Counted from the first letter of the stretch, positions 7,350 through 16,524 are shown. The stretch: 39,911 nucleotides of DNA from Streptomyces phaeoluteigriseus (GCF_001896135.2 NZ_MPOH02000002.1:187746-227656), one strand, 5' to 3'. Program-made: numbers and translations. Notes: a model not told the origin generated them from the letters alone.

Positions 7350-8828
7350 TCACTCCGCGTCCCGTGCGACGACCCTGACCGTGTCGAGCTTCCGGTCGGT
7401 CGGGTCGGGCAGGTTCATGCCCGCCGCCAGCCCCGAGCGCAGATACCGCAGCACGGGCTCGGTGAGTCGCTCCCCGGGCAGGACGACGGGGATCCCGGGC
7501 GGATACGGAGTGATTATCTCCGCGGCGACCCGGCCGGCCGCCTCGGTCCACGGAACGTGCTCGGCCGGACCGAAGAACGCGTCCCGGGGCAACAGCCCCT
7601 GCGCCAGACGCAGCTCGGCGGGCGACGGCATCTCCGTCCGCGGCGCGGGCCGCAGGTCCGGCGCGACACGGGCGAGGTCCTTGAGGGCGGCGAGCAGCTC
7701 CCCGGTCGTCGCACGGTCGTCGCCGTGGGTGATCTGGACGTTGATCCGGCGGTGGTCGGCCAGATGGACGTCCACGGACCGGTGCTCGTGCAGCCAGTCG
7801 GCGGCCTGGAACCCCGAGACCCCCAGCCCGTCGAGGTCGATGACGACGGGCAGCGGATCGAAGTCGTCGGCGAGGCCCGGGCCGCAGAAGTCCGCCCGGT
7901 CGTTGACGTGCATGCCGTCGATCTGCTCGACGGCCGCCCGCACCTCGGCCGCCAGCTCCAGGGCCGTGCCCATCAGCTCCTCGCCGTGCAGGCACATCTG
8001 CCGCCGCCAGCCGTCGAGCCCGGCGTACAGCAGCACCGAGGGACTGGTCGTGCCGAGCAGGTCCGAGCGTGTCTTCAGCAGCTCCACCGGGACCCGATCG
8101 CCCTGGAGGTGGAACACCGACCCCTGTTCCAGACCGCTGCCCATCTTGTGGACGCTGGTGACGCAGATGTCGGCGCCCGCGTCCATCGCCCAGGACGGCA
8201 GCTCCGGATGGAAGGGCAGGTGCGCGCCCCACGCCTCGTCGACGACGAGCGGCAGCGAGCGGCGGTGACAGACCTCGGCGATCGCCCGCAGGTCCGCGCA
8301 GGCGCCGTACGGCGTGGGGCTGGTGACCAGGGCGCCCTTCGCGTCGGGGTGGATCTCGAAGGCCTTCTCGAACGCGGCGGCGGACGGCGGATGTGCCAGA
8401 TGCCGTTCGGCGTCCCACTGCGGCTCCACCCACACGGGTTCGATCCCGGCCAGGATCAGGCCCGACACCACCGCCTTGTGCGCGTCCCGCCCGATCAGCA
8501 GCTTCTCGTGCGGCCCGGCCACCGACAGCATCGCCGCCTTCACCGACAGGGAACTCCCGCACGTCGTGAAGAAGGTGTGCTCGGCGTGGACCGCGTCCGC
8601 CATCAGCTCCTCGGCGCGTTCCAGGACCCGGCCCCGGGTGAGCCGGTCGTCGAGCCCGCCCGACGCCAGTACGTCACCGAGGAACACCGCGTCCCCCAGC
8701 ACCGCCCGTACGTCGGGGTCGGCGCCGCGCGCCTGCTTGTGCCCGGGTGGCGAGAAGGCCAGGCGGCCCTGTCGGTGATGCTCGGTGAGGGCTTCCAGTA
8801 CGGGTGCGCGGGTGTGATCGACTGCCAT
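7350..8828 (-). CDS. Orn/Lys/Arg decarboxylase family PLP enzyme
   Basis: PLP-dependent fold-type I decarboxylase, 492 aa, cytoplasmic. The early SPPGHKQARGADP is the family's N-terminal signature. FFTTCGSSLSVKAAML, VDEAWGAHLPFHPELP and SVHKMGSGLEQGSVF follow, the last holding the PLP-binding lysine. The C-terminal part has the typical ending with ITPYPPGIPVVLPGE. Known members make cadaverine, putrescine or agmatine from lysine, ornithine or arginine; the substrate here is not decidable. At 492 aa it is of the shorter Gram-positive type, without the N-terminal wing domain of E. coli enzymes. The ATG at 8828 follows an AGGAC ribosome site. It lies 56 bases after the 73-aa gene, probably in one transcript. 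Confidence 0.92.
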   Translation of the reverse strand: MAVDHTRAPVLEALTEHHRQGRLAFSPPGHKQARGADPDVRAVLGDAVFLGDVLASGGLDDRLTRGRVLERAEELMADAVHAEHTFFTTCGSSLSVKAAMLSVAGPHEKLLIGRDAHKAVVSGLILAGIEPVWVEPQWDAERHLAHPPSAAAFEKAFEIHPDAKGALVTSPTPYGACADLRAIAEVCHRRSLPLVVDEAWGAHLPFHPELPSWAMDAGADICVTSVHKMGSGLEQGSVFHLQGDRVPVELLKTRSDLLGTTSPSVLLYAGLDGWRRQMCLHGEELMGTALELAAEVRAAVEQIDGMHVNDRADFCGPGLADDFDPLPVVIDLDGLGVSGFQAADWLHEHRSVDVHLADHRRINVQITHGDDRATTGELLAALKDLARVAPDLRPAPRTEMPSPAELRLAQGLLPRDAFFGPAEHVPWTEAAGRVAAEIITPYPPGIPVVLPGERLTEPVLRYLRSGLAAGMNLPDPTDRKLDTVRVVARDAE

Positions 8829-8884
8829 GCGGGTCCTGGTTCCCGCCCTGCCGCCGGTCAAGCCCGTCGTTCGCCGAAAGCCCG

Positions 8885-9106
8885 TCAGGCGGGCTCCGCA
8901 TGCTGCCCGGGGGCCACGATCTCGTCCAGTACGTCGAGCACCGCCTCGTAGGCCAGGCCCCGGACGTGCGCCTCGCGCGCCGCGTCCGGATCGGTGCGCC
9001 CGAGATCCTCGCTCCGGGACCGCAGGGTCCGCAGTTCCTCTCGTGCGCCGGCCCTGGCGCGCTGGATGCGCCGCAACAGTTCGTCCGAGTCCACGACATC
9101 CGTCAT
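8885..9106 (-). CDS. Small helical protein of unknown function
   Basis: A 73-aa hydrophilic protein, not recognised. It is rich in Arg, Glu and Asp and predicted to be helical (DELLRRIQRARAGAREEL, YEAVLDVLDEIVAP). No signal peptide or membrane segment is visible. The ATG at 9106 has a GGAG ribosome site. Its position directly upstream of the decarboxylase on the same strand suggests co-expression and perhaps a partner role. That role is inferred only from position. Confidence 0.75.
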   Translation of the reverse strand: MTDVVDSDELLRRIQRARAGAREELRTLRSRSEDLGRTDPDAAREAHVRGLAYEAVLDVLDEIVAPGQHAEPA

Positions 9107-9316
9107 GCACTCCGCCTACCCCCGCCAGGCCGGACGATGACCCGGTCTTCGCCGTCGATCCCCTGGCTTGCGTAGACGGCCTCTCCAGATGTTGTCGAAT
9201 GCCCGGAAAGGCAGGTTTGGCGGGGCTCCCGGGGGCCAGCCGGAGAGAGAGGGCCGTGCCGTCCGGCGGGCGAGAGGGTCCACCGACCAGTCGAAGACGT
9301 CAGGAGAGCGAAAGGA
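9107..9316. other. Divergent promoter region
   Basis: This 210-base gap separates the minus-strand decarboxylase unit from the plus-strand anti-sigma/sigma unit, so it must hold promoters in both directions. I see no clear operator or SigB-type element. A purine-rich tract (GGAGAGAGAGGG) lies near 9240. Confidence 0.5.
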
Positions 9317-9898
9317 ATGCGCGCGAACGCGAACCACTGGAGCGACCGCACAGAACACAGCACCGACGGGACTCGTCCCATCGACCGCACTGACCGTTTC
9401 GATCGGACTCATCTCATAGACCGCAGTGACTGCGACCGCGCCGACGGGACTGATCCCCCAGACCGCACGGACGGGACCGGACGCGCCGACGCGCCGGCCC
9501 CGGTGCACTGTCACGGGTACGGCCCGTGCCGGCCCTCCGACGTCCGCGGTGCCATACGCCGCGCCGTCGCCGGGCGAGGCCGGACCACCGGCGGTCCGTA
9601 CGACGAGGAGACCCTCTCCGACGCCCTGCTCGTCGCCTCGGAACTCACGACCAACGCCATCCTGCACGGGGGCGGCATCACCGACTTCGACGTGGACGTC
9701 GACGGGTCGGCCGTACGCGTCTCCGTGAGCGACCGCAGCGACCGGCTGCCCGTCGTCAGCGACCCGCTCGACGACCAGGGGCGGCGCCGCACCGGCGGCC
9801 GGGGCTGGCCGATCGTCTGCCGGCTGGCCTGCGACGTCCGGGTGTCCGGGCTGCCGTCCGGCGGCAAGCGGATCACCGCCGTAGTACCCGTGGCCTGA
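9317..9898 (+). CDS. RsbW-like anti-sigma ATPase with Asp/Arg/Thr-rich tail
   Basis: ATP-binding regulator of the RsbW/SpoIIAB type, 193 aa, cytoplasmic. The C-terminal 120 residues hold the GHKL fold: the N-box ASELTTNAILHGGG, the acidic strand VSVSDRSDR and the glycine turn TGGRGWPIVCRLACDV. Such proteins bind and inhibit a SigB-family sigma factor, or phosphorylate a STAS antagonist. The first 60 residues are unusual: a low-complexity run of DRT/DGT units, repeated also at DNA level (GACCGCACNGAC-like). The ATG at 9317 is preceded by GGAG 10 bases upstream. A sigma factor of the right family starts 215 bases downstream on the same strand, so it is the probable partner. Confidence 0.85.
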   Translation: MRANANHWSDRTEHSTDGTRPIDRTDRFDRTHLIDRSDCDRADGTDPPDRTDGTGRADAPAPVHCHGYGPCRPSDVRGAIRRAVAGRGRTTGGPYDEETLSDALLVASELTTNAILHGGGITDFDVDVDGSAVRVSVSDRSDRLPVVSDPLDDQGRRRTGGRGWPIVCRLACDVRVSGLPSGGKRITAVVPVA

Positions 9899-9949
9899 CC
9901 CGACCCGACCTGCCCGCACCGCCCGCCGCACAACTTTCCCGCCACCGGA

Positions 9950-9974
9950 GTTTGTTCCTCCGGGCGCAGGGCAG
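9950..9974 (+). promoter_or_regulatory. Weak SigB-like promoter before sigma gene
   Basis: GTTT (9950-9953), 15 bases, then GGGCAG (9969-9974). The upstream half is a good match to the SigB class; the downstream half departs from GGGTAY. It lies about 140 bases before the sigma factor start. If real, it would allow autoregulation. Confidence 0.25.
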
Positions 9975-10112
9975 ACGGAGGTTCGTGCTTCGGACCGGAG
10001 GCGCGCCGACGGGAGCGGTATGACCGCTCCGGGGCGCTCCCTGTGCCCCGGACGACAGCAGCCCTCCCGTGGTCATTCCCCCCCTGACACGACCGCTCAG
10101 GAGCGATTCCGC

Positions 10113-10952
10113 ATGCTCATCGACACGCCGACCAGCCGTCCCGCCACGTCAGCCTCGAACGCCCCCGGCCACTCGCGTCGGCCCCACGACGACGCTCCCG
10201 ACACCGCACGCCTCTTCGTCCGGCTGACCACGATGGAGGAGGGACCGGAGCGGGACGCCGTGCGGGACAAGATCGTCACCGCCTGGCTGCCCATGGCCCA
10301 CCGGATCGCCGGCCGCTTCCGCGACCGCGGTGAGTCCATCGAGGACCTCCGGCAGGTGGCGGCACTCGGCCTGGTGAAGGCCGTCGACCGCTTCGACCCG
10401 GAACGCGGGGCCTTCGAGAGCTACGCCGTCCCCACCATCACCGGCGAGATCAAGCGGCACTTCCGGGACCGGATGTGGGCCCTGCGGGTGCCCCGCCGGG
10501 TGCAGGAACTGCGCAACAAGGTACGCGTGGCCCGGCGCGAACTGGCCCAGACGCCCGGTGCCCCCGAGCCGTCGACCGCCGACCTCGCCGCCCACACCGG
10601 CCTCACCGAGGACGAGGTCGCCGCGGGGATCGAGGCCCTGGAGAGCTTCAGCACCCTGTCGCTGGACGCCGAACTCCCCGCAGGCGACGACGGCTACAGC
10701 CTCGTGGACACCCTCGGCGGACCCGATGACTCCTTCGACATCGTGGTCGACCGCGAGTCCGCCAAGGAGAGCCTGCGCCGGCTGCCGGAACGCGAGCGGG
10801 CCATCCTCTACATGCGCTTCTTCGAGGACATGACGCAGAGCCGCATCGCCGACCGGCTCGGCATCTCCCAGATGCACGTCTCCCGGCTCATCAGCCGCAG
10901 CTGCGCCCAGGTACGCCAGGAGGCCATGGGCCGACCGGGCGACCGCGGCTGA
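10113..10952 (+). CDS. SigB/SigF/SigG-family sigma factor
   Basis: RNA polymerase sigma factor of the general-stress/sporulation subfamily, 279 aa. Region 2 shows AWLPMAHRIAGRF, RQVAALGLVKAVDRFDPERG and SYAVPTITGEIKRHFRD. Region 3 follows (VPRRVQELRNKV). Region 4 carries the helix-turn-helix SRIADRLGISQMHVSRLISR. The ATG at 10113 has AGGAG 10 bases upstream; an in-frame ATG at 10020 lacks a ribosome site. An RsbW-like gene directly precedes it. From memory, the equivalent place in S. coelicolor holds sigM, but I do not assign the symbol. It should recognise promoters like those noted at 2615, 22490 and 30804. Confidence 0.92.
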   Translation: MLIDTPTSRPATSASNAPGHSRRPHDDAPDTARLFVRLTTMEEGPERDAVRDKIVTAWLPMAHRIAGRFRDRGESIEDLRQVAALGLVKAVDRFDPERGAFESYAVPTITGEIKRHFRDRMWALRVPRRVQELRNKVRVARRELAQTPGAPEPSTADLAAHTGLTEDEVAAGIEALESFSTLSLDAELPAGDDGYSLVDTLGGPDDSFDIVVDRESAKESLRRLPERERAILYMRFFEDMTQSRIADRLGISQMHVSRLISRSCAQVRQEAMGRPGDRG

Positions 10953-11009
10953 GCCGGCCCCGAGAACCGTACGCACCCCACCCCACCGTTTCCGACAAGG
11001 AGCCAATTG

Positions 11010-11261
11010 ATGCTGATGCCTCATCCTGCCGTCCTGCGCACCCTCGTCGACGAGTACGAGGCTGTGACGGCGACCGGATCGACCGGATCCGCCGCGGCCG
11101 ACACGCGGGCGCAGGACCTCGCGTACACGCTGTGCGTCTCCACCGGTACCCGTGAGGTCACCCGGGCCCTCGAGGTGGCCCGGAGCTGGCTCTCCGCGGC
11201 CACCGCCGCCGACGCCACGACCCGCCGCACCACGCACGACGAGTCCCGCGTGTACGCCTGA
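11010..11261 (+). CDS. DUF5133 family protein
   Basis: Small cytoplasmic protein of 83 aa resembling the Streptomyces DUF5133 family. It begins MLMPHPAVLRTLVDEYEAV and has the conserved middle DLAYTLCVSTGTREVTRALE. The ATG at 11010 follows AAGGAG with a 7-base spacer; a TTG directly upstream is less likely. It lies 57 bases after the sigma factor gene in the same direction. Family members commonly sit near stress sigma factors. The function is unknown. Confidence 0.8.
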   Translation: MLMPHPAVLRTLVDEYEAVTATGSTGSAAADTRAQDLAYTLCVSTGTREVTRALEVARSWLSAATAADATTRRTTHDESRVYA

Positions 11262-11341
11262 CAGGCCGGGCCCTCGGGCGCCGGGTGTGCGGTGCCGAAG
11301 CCGGGGCATCAGGGTTCCCGGGACTCTTCCAGGAGGTTGAC

Positions 11342-12181
11342 ATGAACGCGAGTGCCCTGGCGCGCAGCGGCCGTATCGAGGCCGGGCGCGCGGCGCGGGG
11401 ATCGGGCACGAGAGGAGCCGCGCGGGCCGGGCTGGCCGCACGCGGAGTGATCTACCTGTTGGTCGGGGCGCTGGCCCTCCAGATCGCCTTCGGCGACAAC
11501 AAGACGCGGCAGGCCGACCGGCAGGGTGCCCTCGCGGAGATAGCCGGCAGGCCCTTCGGCTCCGTCATGCTCTGGGCCCTGGGCATCGGCCTGGTCGGCA
11601 TGGCGCTGTGGCGGCTGTCCGAGGTGGTCTTCGGCTCGGTCGGACCGGACGGCCGCAAGGCGAAGAAGCGCCTGATGGCGCTCGCCCGCTGCGCCTTCTA
11701 CTCCTTCGTCGCCTACTCCGTCCTCGCCTTCGCCGCGGGATCGGGCGACGGGGGCGGGTCGAGCGACGAGCAGTCCCGCGACGTCACCGCCCGGGTGCTC
11801 GAACTTCCCGCGGGCCGGTGGATCGTCGCCCTGGCCGGTGCCGGGATCGTCGTCGGCGGAATCTGGATCGGCGGCCGGGCCCTGCTCCGCAAGTACCGGG
11901 ACAAGCTGCGGCTCGAGCAGATGTCCCCGCGGGTACGCCGCCTGGTGGACGTCACCGGTGTGGCCGGGGGAGTGGCGCGCGGGCTGGTGTTCGCGGCGGC
12001 GGGCGGCTTCGCCGTACGCGCGGCCGTCGACTACGAGCCCGACCGGGCCAAGGGACTCGACGACACCCTGCGCTCCTTCGCCGAGACGTCCGCCGGGCCG
12101 GGGCTGCTGGCCTGCGTCGCGGCCGGTCTGGTGCTCTTCGGGGTGTTCTCCTTCGCGATGGCACGCTGGCGGAAGGTCTGA
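11342..12181 (+). CDS. DUF1206 membrane protein
   Basis: Integral membrane protein of 279 aa with the DUF1206 architecture: three repeated units of two membrane helices each. The units begin near GLAARGVIYLLVGALALQIA, ALARCAFYSFVAYSVLAFAA and GVARGLVFAAAGGFAVRAAV. Each starts with an Arg-Gly or Arg-Cys turn before the first helix. The ATG at 11342 follows an excellent AGGAGG site. It is followed after 2 bases by the next gene, so the two are coupled. The biological role of DUF1206 proteins is not established. Placement in the sigma-factor cluster suggests a stress or envelope role. Confidence 0.85.
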   Translation: MNASALARSGRIEAGRAARGSGTRGAARAGLAARGVIYLLVGALALQIAFGDNKTRQADRQGALAEIAGRPFGSVMLWALGIGLVGMALWRLSEVVFGSVGPDGRKAKKRLMALARCAFYSFVAYSVLAFAAGSGDGGGSSDEQSRDVTARVLELPAGRWIVALAGAGIVVGGIWIGGRALLRKYRDKLRLEQMSPRVRRLVDVTGVAGGVARGLVFAAAGGFAVRAAVDYEPDRAKGLDDTLRSFAETSAGPGLLACVAAGLVLFGVFSFAMARWRKV

Positions 12182-12183
12182 AC

Positions 12184-12642
12184 ATGCCGTCGGTGGGGAA
12201 CCCGGGGGAGATGAACGAATCCGAGTTCCCGCCGGACGGACGGCCCGTGGACATGTACCTCGACCTCCTGCGCGTCCGCATGGACAGCGAGGACTTCGCG
12301 ATGCTGCTCAAGGTCGTCGCGCCCGCCCTGCGCGCCCTCGACGAACGATCCGCCGAGACCGTCGACTTCGCCCTCGATCCCCAGGAGACCGAGGAGCTGC
12401 CCCAGAAGATCCGCGACGAGGCCGCCCTGGTCATCGCCACGGCCGTCACCGGCCGGCTGGACAACCAGCTCGTCGAGATCCAGGTCGACGGCACCGGCCC
12501 GGTCCGCGTGGTCACCGACGCGGTGACCGCATCCGACCCGGACCGCCTCGCCGAGATCGCCGGCTGCATCCAGCAGCGCCAGAACGACACGGAGGAGCTT
12601 CGCGGCATCGCGGCGGCGAGCGGCCTGCCGACGGACTTCTGA
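12184..12642 (+). CDS. Conserved protein of unknown function
   Basis: A 152-aa acidic, soluble protein that I do not recognise. It starts at ATG 12184, two bases after the DUF1206 stop, with GGAAGG as ribosome site inside the preceding gene. The body alternates helical and strand-like parts (DFAMLLKVVAPALRALDE, LVEIQVDGTGPVRVVTDAV). No catalytic motif, signal peptide or membrane helix is visible. Coupling to the DUF1206 gene suggests joint function. An internal ATG at 12214 is an alternative start. Confidence 0.75.
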   Translation: MPSVGNPGEMNESEFPPDGRPVDMYLDLLRVRMDSEDFAMLLKVVAPALRALDERSAETVDFALDPQETEELPQKIRDEAALVIATAVTGRLDNQLVEIQVDGTGPVRVVTDAVTASDPDRLAEIAGCIQQRQNDTEELRGIAAASGLPTDF

Positions 12643-12878
12643 CACGGTCCACCGCGGAAGACCACCCCGGGCGCCGACCGCATCCCACGGGGTCCCGACC
12701 GACGCCACCGGGCCCGGTGCTCCTCATCCGTCGGCCCGCTCCTGCGGCCGACGCCCCGTCTCGCCCGTGCGTGGCTCCCCGGCTAGCGGGTCCGGCGGCC
12801 CTGCTCCTCCTGCTCGGCACACCGGGTCCTGGCGGCCCCTGGCCGGAAGACGCTCGTCACTCCGGCCCCCCGACCGCC
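12643..12878. other. Convergent intergenic region with 14-bp palindrome
   Basis: A gap of 236 bases between two converging genes. It contains the perfect palindrome CACCGGGCCCGGTG at 12706-12719. It has no loop and no T-run, so a role as a two-way terminator is only a guess. No gene is seen on either strand. Confidence 0.5.
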
Positions 12879-15122
12879 TCACTTCCCCGGCGACGACACC
12901 GGAACCCCCAGCGGCCGGGCCAGCCCGGCCACCGCTTCGTCCAGGCGTTGCAGGTGCCGTAGGACGCGGTCGGTGACGCGGCCGTAGCGGGGGGTGCCGG
13001 GGGTGCCCGGGGTGAGGAGCGAGGCGACGCTCGGGCCGGTGCGGACCTCGGCGGTGCCGCCGTCGTCGGCGACGCGTGCGGCGATGGCGGCGATGTTGTG
13101 CAGGATGCGCTGCCCGGCGCCGCGCAGCCGGGGGTCTGCCGCGATGGACGGGTGGGTCGGCAGCAGCTCGGCCGTGGCCGCGAGCGACCTGGCGTGGTAG
13201 GCGCAGGTCTCCAGCAGGGCGACGACGTACTGGGCGGTGTCCCGCCGGGTCCGCAGGGGGGTGACCGGGTGCGTCAGCGGCTGGGTCGCGGAGCGCAGGT
13301 CGGACAGGGCCTGGTCCAGCTCCCGGGCGCGGTCGAGCAGCTCGGTCGGCGGCCCGCCGCTGAGCTGTTCCACGGCGGCCCCGGTGACGTCGGTCAGCCG
13401 GTCGAGGACGGTGGTGAGCAGCTCGTCCGTCCGCCGGTCGGTGCGCACCGGCAGGACCAGCGCCGCCGCGACCACCCCGCAGGCCACCCCCAGCGCCGTC
13501 TCCTCCACCCGCAGGACCAGCACCTCCAGGCTGTAGGTGTGCAGCAGCGTGTACAGCACGCCCAGCGCGGCGGTGACGAAGAACGACATCAGCGTGTACG
13601 ACAGCGGCGCGGTGTAGAACATCGCGAACACGCACAGCAGCACCACGGCGAACGCCGTCCACGTGTGGTGGCCGACCAGTCCCGCGAGCCCGATGCCCGC
13701 GATGACGCCGAGCGCGGTGCCGAGCAGCCGCCGGTACCCCTTGACCAGGATCTCCCCGGTGGACGCGGTGTTGATGAACACGATCCAGCAGGTCAGCACC
13801 GCCCAGTACCAGCGGTGGGTGGACAGCAGCTCGCCGCCGACGATGGCCAGCGCCGAGCCGACCGAGACCTGGACGGCCGCCCGGGTGGTCGGCCGCCGCA
13901 GGCCCGTGGGCTGCGGCGCGCTCTCCTCCTCGGCCTCCGATCCGCCGATGGCCGCGTCCTCCGCGTCCAGCTCCTCCCGGGAGCGGGCGGTCTCGGGGCT
14001 GTCGTCGGACTCGTCCTGCGGCCCGTCGAGCGCGATCCGCAGTCCGAGCACCGCCCGGGCGCTCTCACCGACCCCCCGGAAGACGTCCCGCACGGCCGGT
14101 GAGGCGGGCGGCAGGTTCTCCTCGTCGCGGTAGCCGAGCAGTCGGTTGCGGATCTGCGCCGACCCCGTGCCGTCGCCGACGGGATGCCGTACCAGCAGGC
14201 GCAGCGCCCGCAGGTCGCGGCGGAGCACGTCCGTCGACTCCTCCCGCACGGGCAGCCGGCCGCCCTCGGGAACGGGTGCGCCCGGCAGATGCAGGGTCAG
14301 CGTGTCGGCCCGTTCGGCGCTGCGTGCCGTCAGCAGGAGCAGTCCCAGCCGCTCGGCGGCGATCTCCGCGTCGGCGACGCGGCGCTGCACCAGCCGGGCC
14401 GTCACCTCGTCCGGGGTGCCCTCCTCCAGCCGGCCGTGGATCAGCATGGCCGTCTCGTGCAGCCGGGCCGTGCCCGTACGGACGTGCGCCAGTGCCTTCT
14501 CCACCTCCTGCGGACCGGCGTCGAGCAGCTCGAGCTGGGCGTCCAGCAGTTGCGCGAGCCGCGCCCTGAAGGCCTGCCGCAGCCGCAGCAGGATCCCCGT
14601 CGGCGTCTGCGGCACCAGCACGAACCGGGCCAGCGCGCTGCACGCGAAGGCGACGGCGAGGACCCCCCAGAGTCCGGGCAGGATGTGCCGCGTGGCGCCC
14701 ACGAAGAGGGACAGGAAGTAGACCTGGAAGCCGATCAGGCCGAGCGCGGTGCCCCGGTCGCCGAACCGGCGCCCGTACACCGCGCAGAAGATGAGCACGA
14801 CGAAGACGAGGTCACCGGCCACCACGTGCGCGCTCAGCAGCGCCGCGAGGGACACCGAGGCCAGCGCCACCGGCAGCCCCAGCGCGAGGGTGACCGCCTG
14901 CGGGCCGCGCTGCTTCTCCCGGACGGCGAACGTGGCGACCATCGCCGCGATGGCCCCCGCAACCAGATGCGTGACGTCCGCGTCCGACAGGGAGAGCACG
15001 GCCAGCGTGAGGGTGATCGCGCCGACCGTGCGCAGCCCGGCCGCGAGCCGCAGCAACCCGGGATCGGATGCCCTGACCCGGTCCCGCACCCCTGCCGCCC
15101 ACGCCCGTGCCGCCGCCTTCAC
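12879..15122 (-). CDS. FUSC-family inner membrane protein
   Basis: Membrane protein of 747 aa with the FUSC layout. There are two blocks of about six helices each: from LRLAAGLRTVGAITLTLAVL to about residue 170, and from TRAAVQVSVGSALAIVGGEL to about 560. A long soluble segment follows each block. Relatives include aromatic-acid or efflux-type proteins (AaeB-like) whose substrates are mostly unknown. An acidic linker (ELDAEDAAIGGSEAEEES) precedes the second block. The GTG at 15122 follows a GGGAGAG site and lies 23 bases after the NDH-2 stop, so the two are likely one operon. The substrate is not deducible. Confidence 0.85.
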   Translation of the reverse strand: MKAAARAWAAGVRDRVRASDPGLLRLAAGLRTVGAITLTLAVLSLSDADVTHLVAGAIAAMVATFAVREKQRGPQAVTLALGLPVALASVSLAALLSAHVVAGDLVFVVLIFCAVYGRRFGDRGTALGLIGFQVYFLSLFVGATRHILPGLWGVLAVAFACSALARFVLVPQTPTGILLRLRQAFRARLAQLLDAQLELLDAGPQEVEKALAHVRTGTARLHETAMLIHGRLEEGTPDEVTARLVQRRVADAEIAAERLGLLLLTARSAERADTLTLHLPGAPVPEGGRLPVREESTDVLRRDLRALRLLVRHPVGDGTGSAQIRNRLLGYRDEENLPPASPAVRDVFRGVGESARAVLGLRIALDGPQDESDDSPETARSREELDAEDAAIGGSEAEEESAPQPTGLRRPTTRAAVQVSVGSALAIVGGELLSTHRWYWAVLTCWIVFINTASTGEILVKGYRRLLGTALGVIAGIGLAGLVGHHTWTAFAVVLLCVFAMFYTAPLSYTLMSFFVTAALGVLYTLLHTYSLEVLVLRVEETALGVACGVVAAALVLPVRTDRRTDELLTTVLDRLTDVTGAAVEQLSGGPPTELLDRARELDQALSDLRSATQPLTHPVTPLRTRRDTAQYVVALLETCAYHARSLAATAELLPTHPSIAADPRLRGAGQRILHNIAAIAARVADDGGTAEVRTGPSVASLLTPGTPGTPRYGRVTDRVLRHLQRLDEAVAGLARPLGVPVSSPGK

Positions 15123-15145
15123 GCCGCCGTACTCTCCCGCCCGAC

Positions 15146-16524
15146 TCAGCCGGCGGCCTCCGGGCGCCCGCCCTCCACCTGCGCCCGCACCTGCTCGGGC
15201 GTCAGATAGGTGTCGGTGTACTCGAAGTCCTTCAGCTTGGCGGGCCGCCTGGCCTGGAAGCCGGTGCGGACGAAATCGTCGCCCGCGACCGCGTTGAGCG
15301 TCCAGTTCGTCAGCACGCGCGCCTTGGCCACGCCCGTGCGCAGCGCCGCCCAGTGGTAGCCGCGGGCCACCGCCTGCGCGGGCAGCCCGCGCAGTTCGAT
15401 GCCGAGCGGCTTGGACACGGCGTCGGTGCCACCGAGATCGACGACCAGCCCCAGATCCTTGTGCGCGTACGGCCGCGTCGACTGGCCGCGCAGGTGCGCG
15501 ATGACGTTGTCGGCGGCGACCTTGGCCTGCCGCATCGCGTGCTGGGCGGTCGGCGGGCAGACGGCGCCCTCCTCGCCCTTGGCCTCGTCGGGGACGGCCG
15601 CCGCGTCGCCGAGCGCGAACACCCCGTCGTGGCCGGGCAGGTCCATGTGCGAGGTGACGGAGAGCCGGCCGCGGACCGTCTCCGCACCGAGCGTGGCGAT
15701 CAGCGGGCTCGCCACGACACCGGCCGTCCAGATCAGCGTGTGGGTCGGCACCACCCGGCCGTCGGTGAAGGTGACCTCCTGCGGTCCGGCCTTGGCGATG
15801 GACACCCCCAGCGACACCTCGATGCCCCGCCTGCGCAGCACCTCCTGCGCGCTGCGGCCGAGCTTGTCGCCGAGTTCCGGCATCAGCTTCGGGGCGATGT
15901 CGATCAGGTGCCACTTGATCAGGCTCGGGTCCAGCCTCGGGTAGCGCTTGACCGCGTTGTGGGTCAGCAACTGGAGGCAGGCCGCGGTCTCGGTGCCGGC
16001 GTAGCCGCCGCCGACCACCACGAACTGGAGCCGGGCCGCCCGCTCGGCGGGGTCGTTGCTGGCGTCGGCGAGGTCGAGCTGGGTGATGACGTGGTCGCGG
16101 ATGTAGGCCGCCTCCGCGAGCGTCTTCATCCCGAAGGCGTGGTCGGTCAGCCCCGGGATGTCGAAGGTGCGGGTGACACTGCCGGGAGCGAGCACGATGT
16201 AGTCGTACGGCTCGTTCACGATCTCGTCGGTGATGGTGCGGATGACACAGACTTTCGACTTGAGGTCCACGCCGATGGCGCCACCCGGGATGATGCGGGT
16301 GCGGTACTTCTTGCTGCGGCGCAGCGACAGCGCGATCGACTGGGGCGTCAGCACCCCGGAGGCGACCTGCGGCAGCAGCGGCAGATAGAGCTGGTAGGCG
16401 AACGGTGTCACCAGGGTGACGTCGGCCTCCGCGGCGGCGAGTTTGCGTTCCAGACGCCGAACGCACCCCACTCCCGCGAAGCCCGCTCCCACCACCAGGA
16501 TCCTGGTCGTGTCACGATGTCCAT
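15146..16524 (-). CDS. ndh: Type II NADH dehydrogenase (start region off-frame)
   Basis: FAD-dependent NAD(P)H:quinone oxidoreductase of the NDH-2 family, about 455 aa, peripheral on the inner face of the membrane. The first Rossmann motif is RILVVGAGFAGVGCVRRLE. The second is LQFVVVGGGYAGTETAA. The FAD-binding end is GVFALGDAAAVPD, followed by CPPTAQHAMRQAKVAADN. The protein's frame has no ATG, GTG or TTG close before the first Rossmann strand. ATG 16524 and GTG 16515 with a purine-rich site are one frame away. A single missing base at 16511-16513 would join them (start M-D-I-V-T-T-T-R-I-L). It is probably co-transcribed with the FUSC gene and divergent from the MarR gene. Confidence 0.9.

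Noticed and set aside
14812..15102. Minus-strand short frame inside the FUSC gene
   Set aside because: Shadow of the FUSC frame, with Gly/Arg/Ala-rich composition and no ribosome site.
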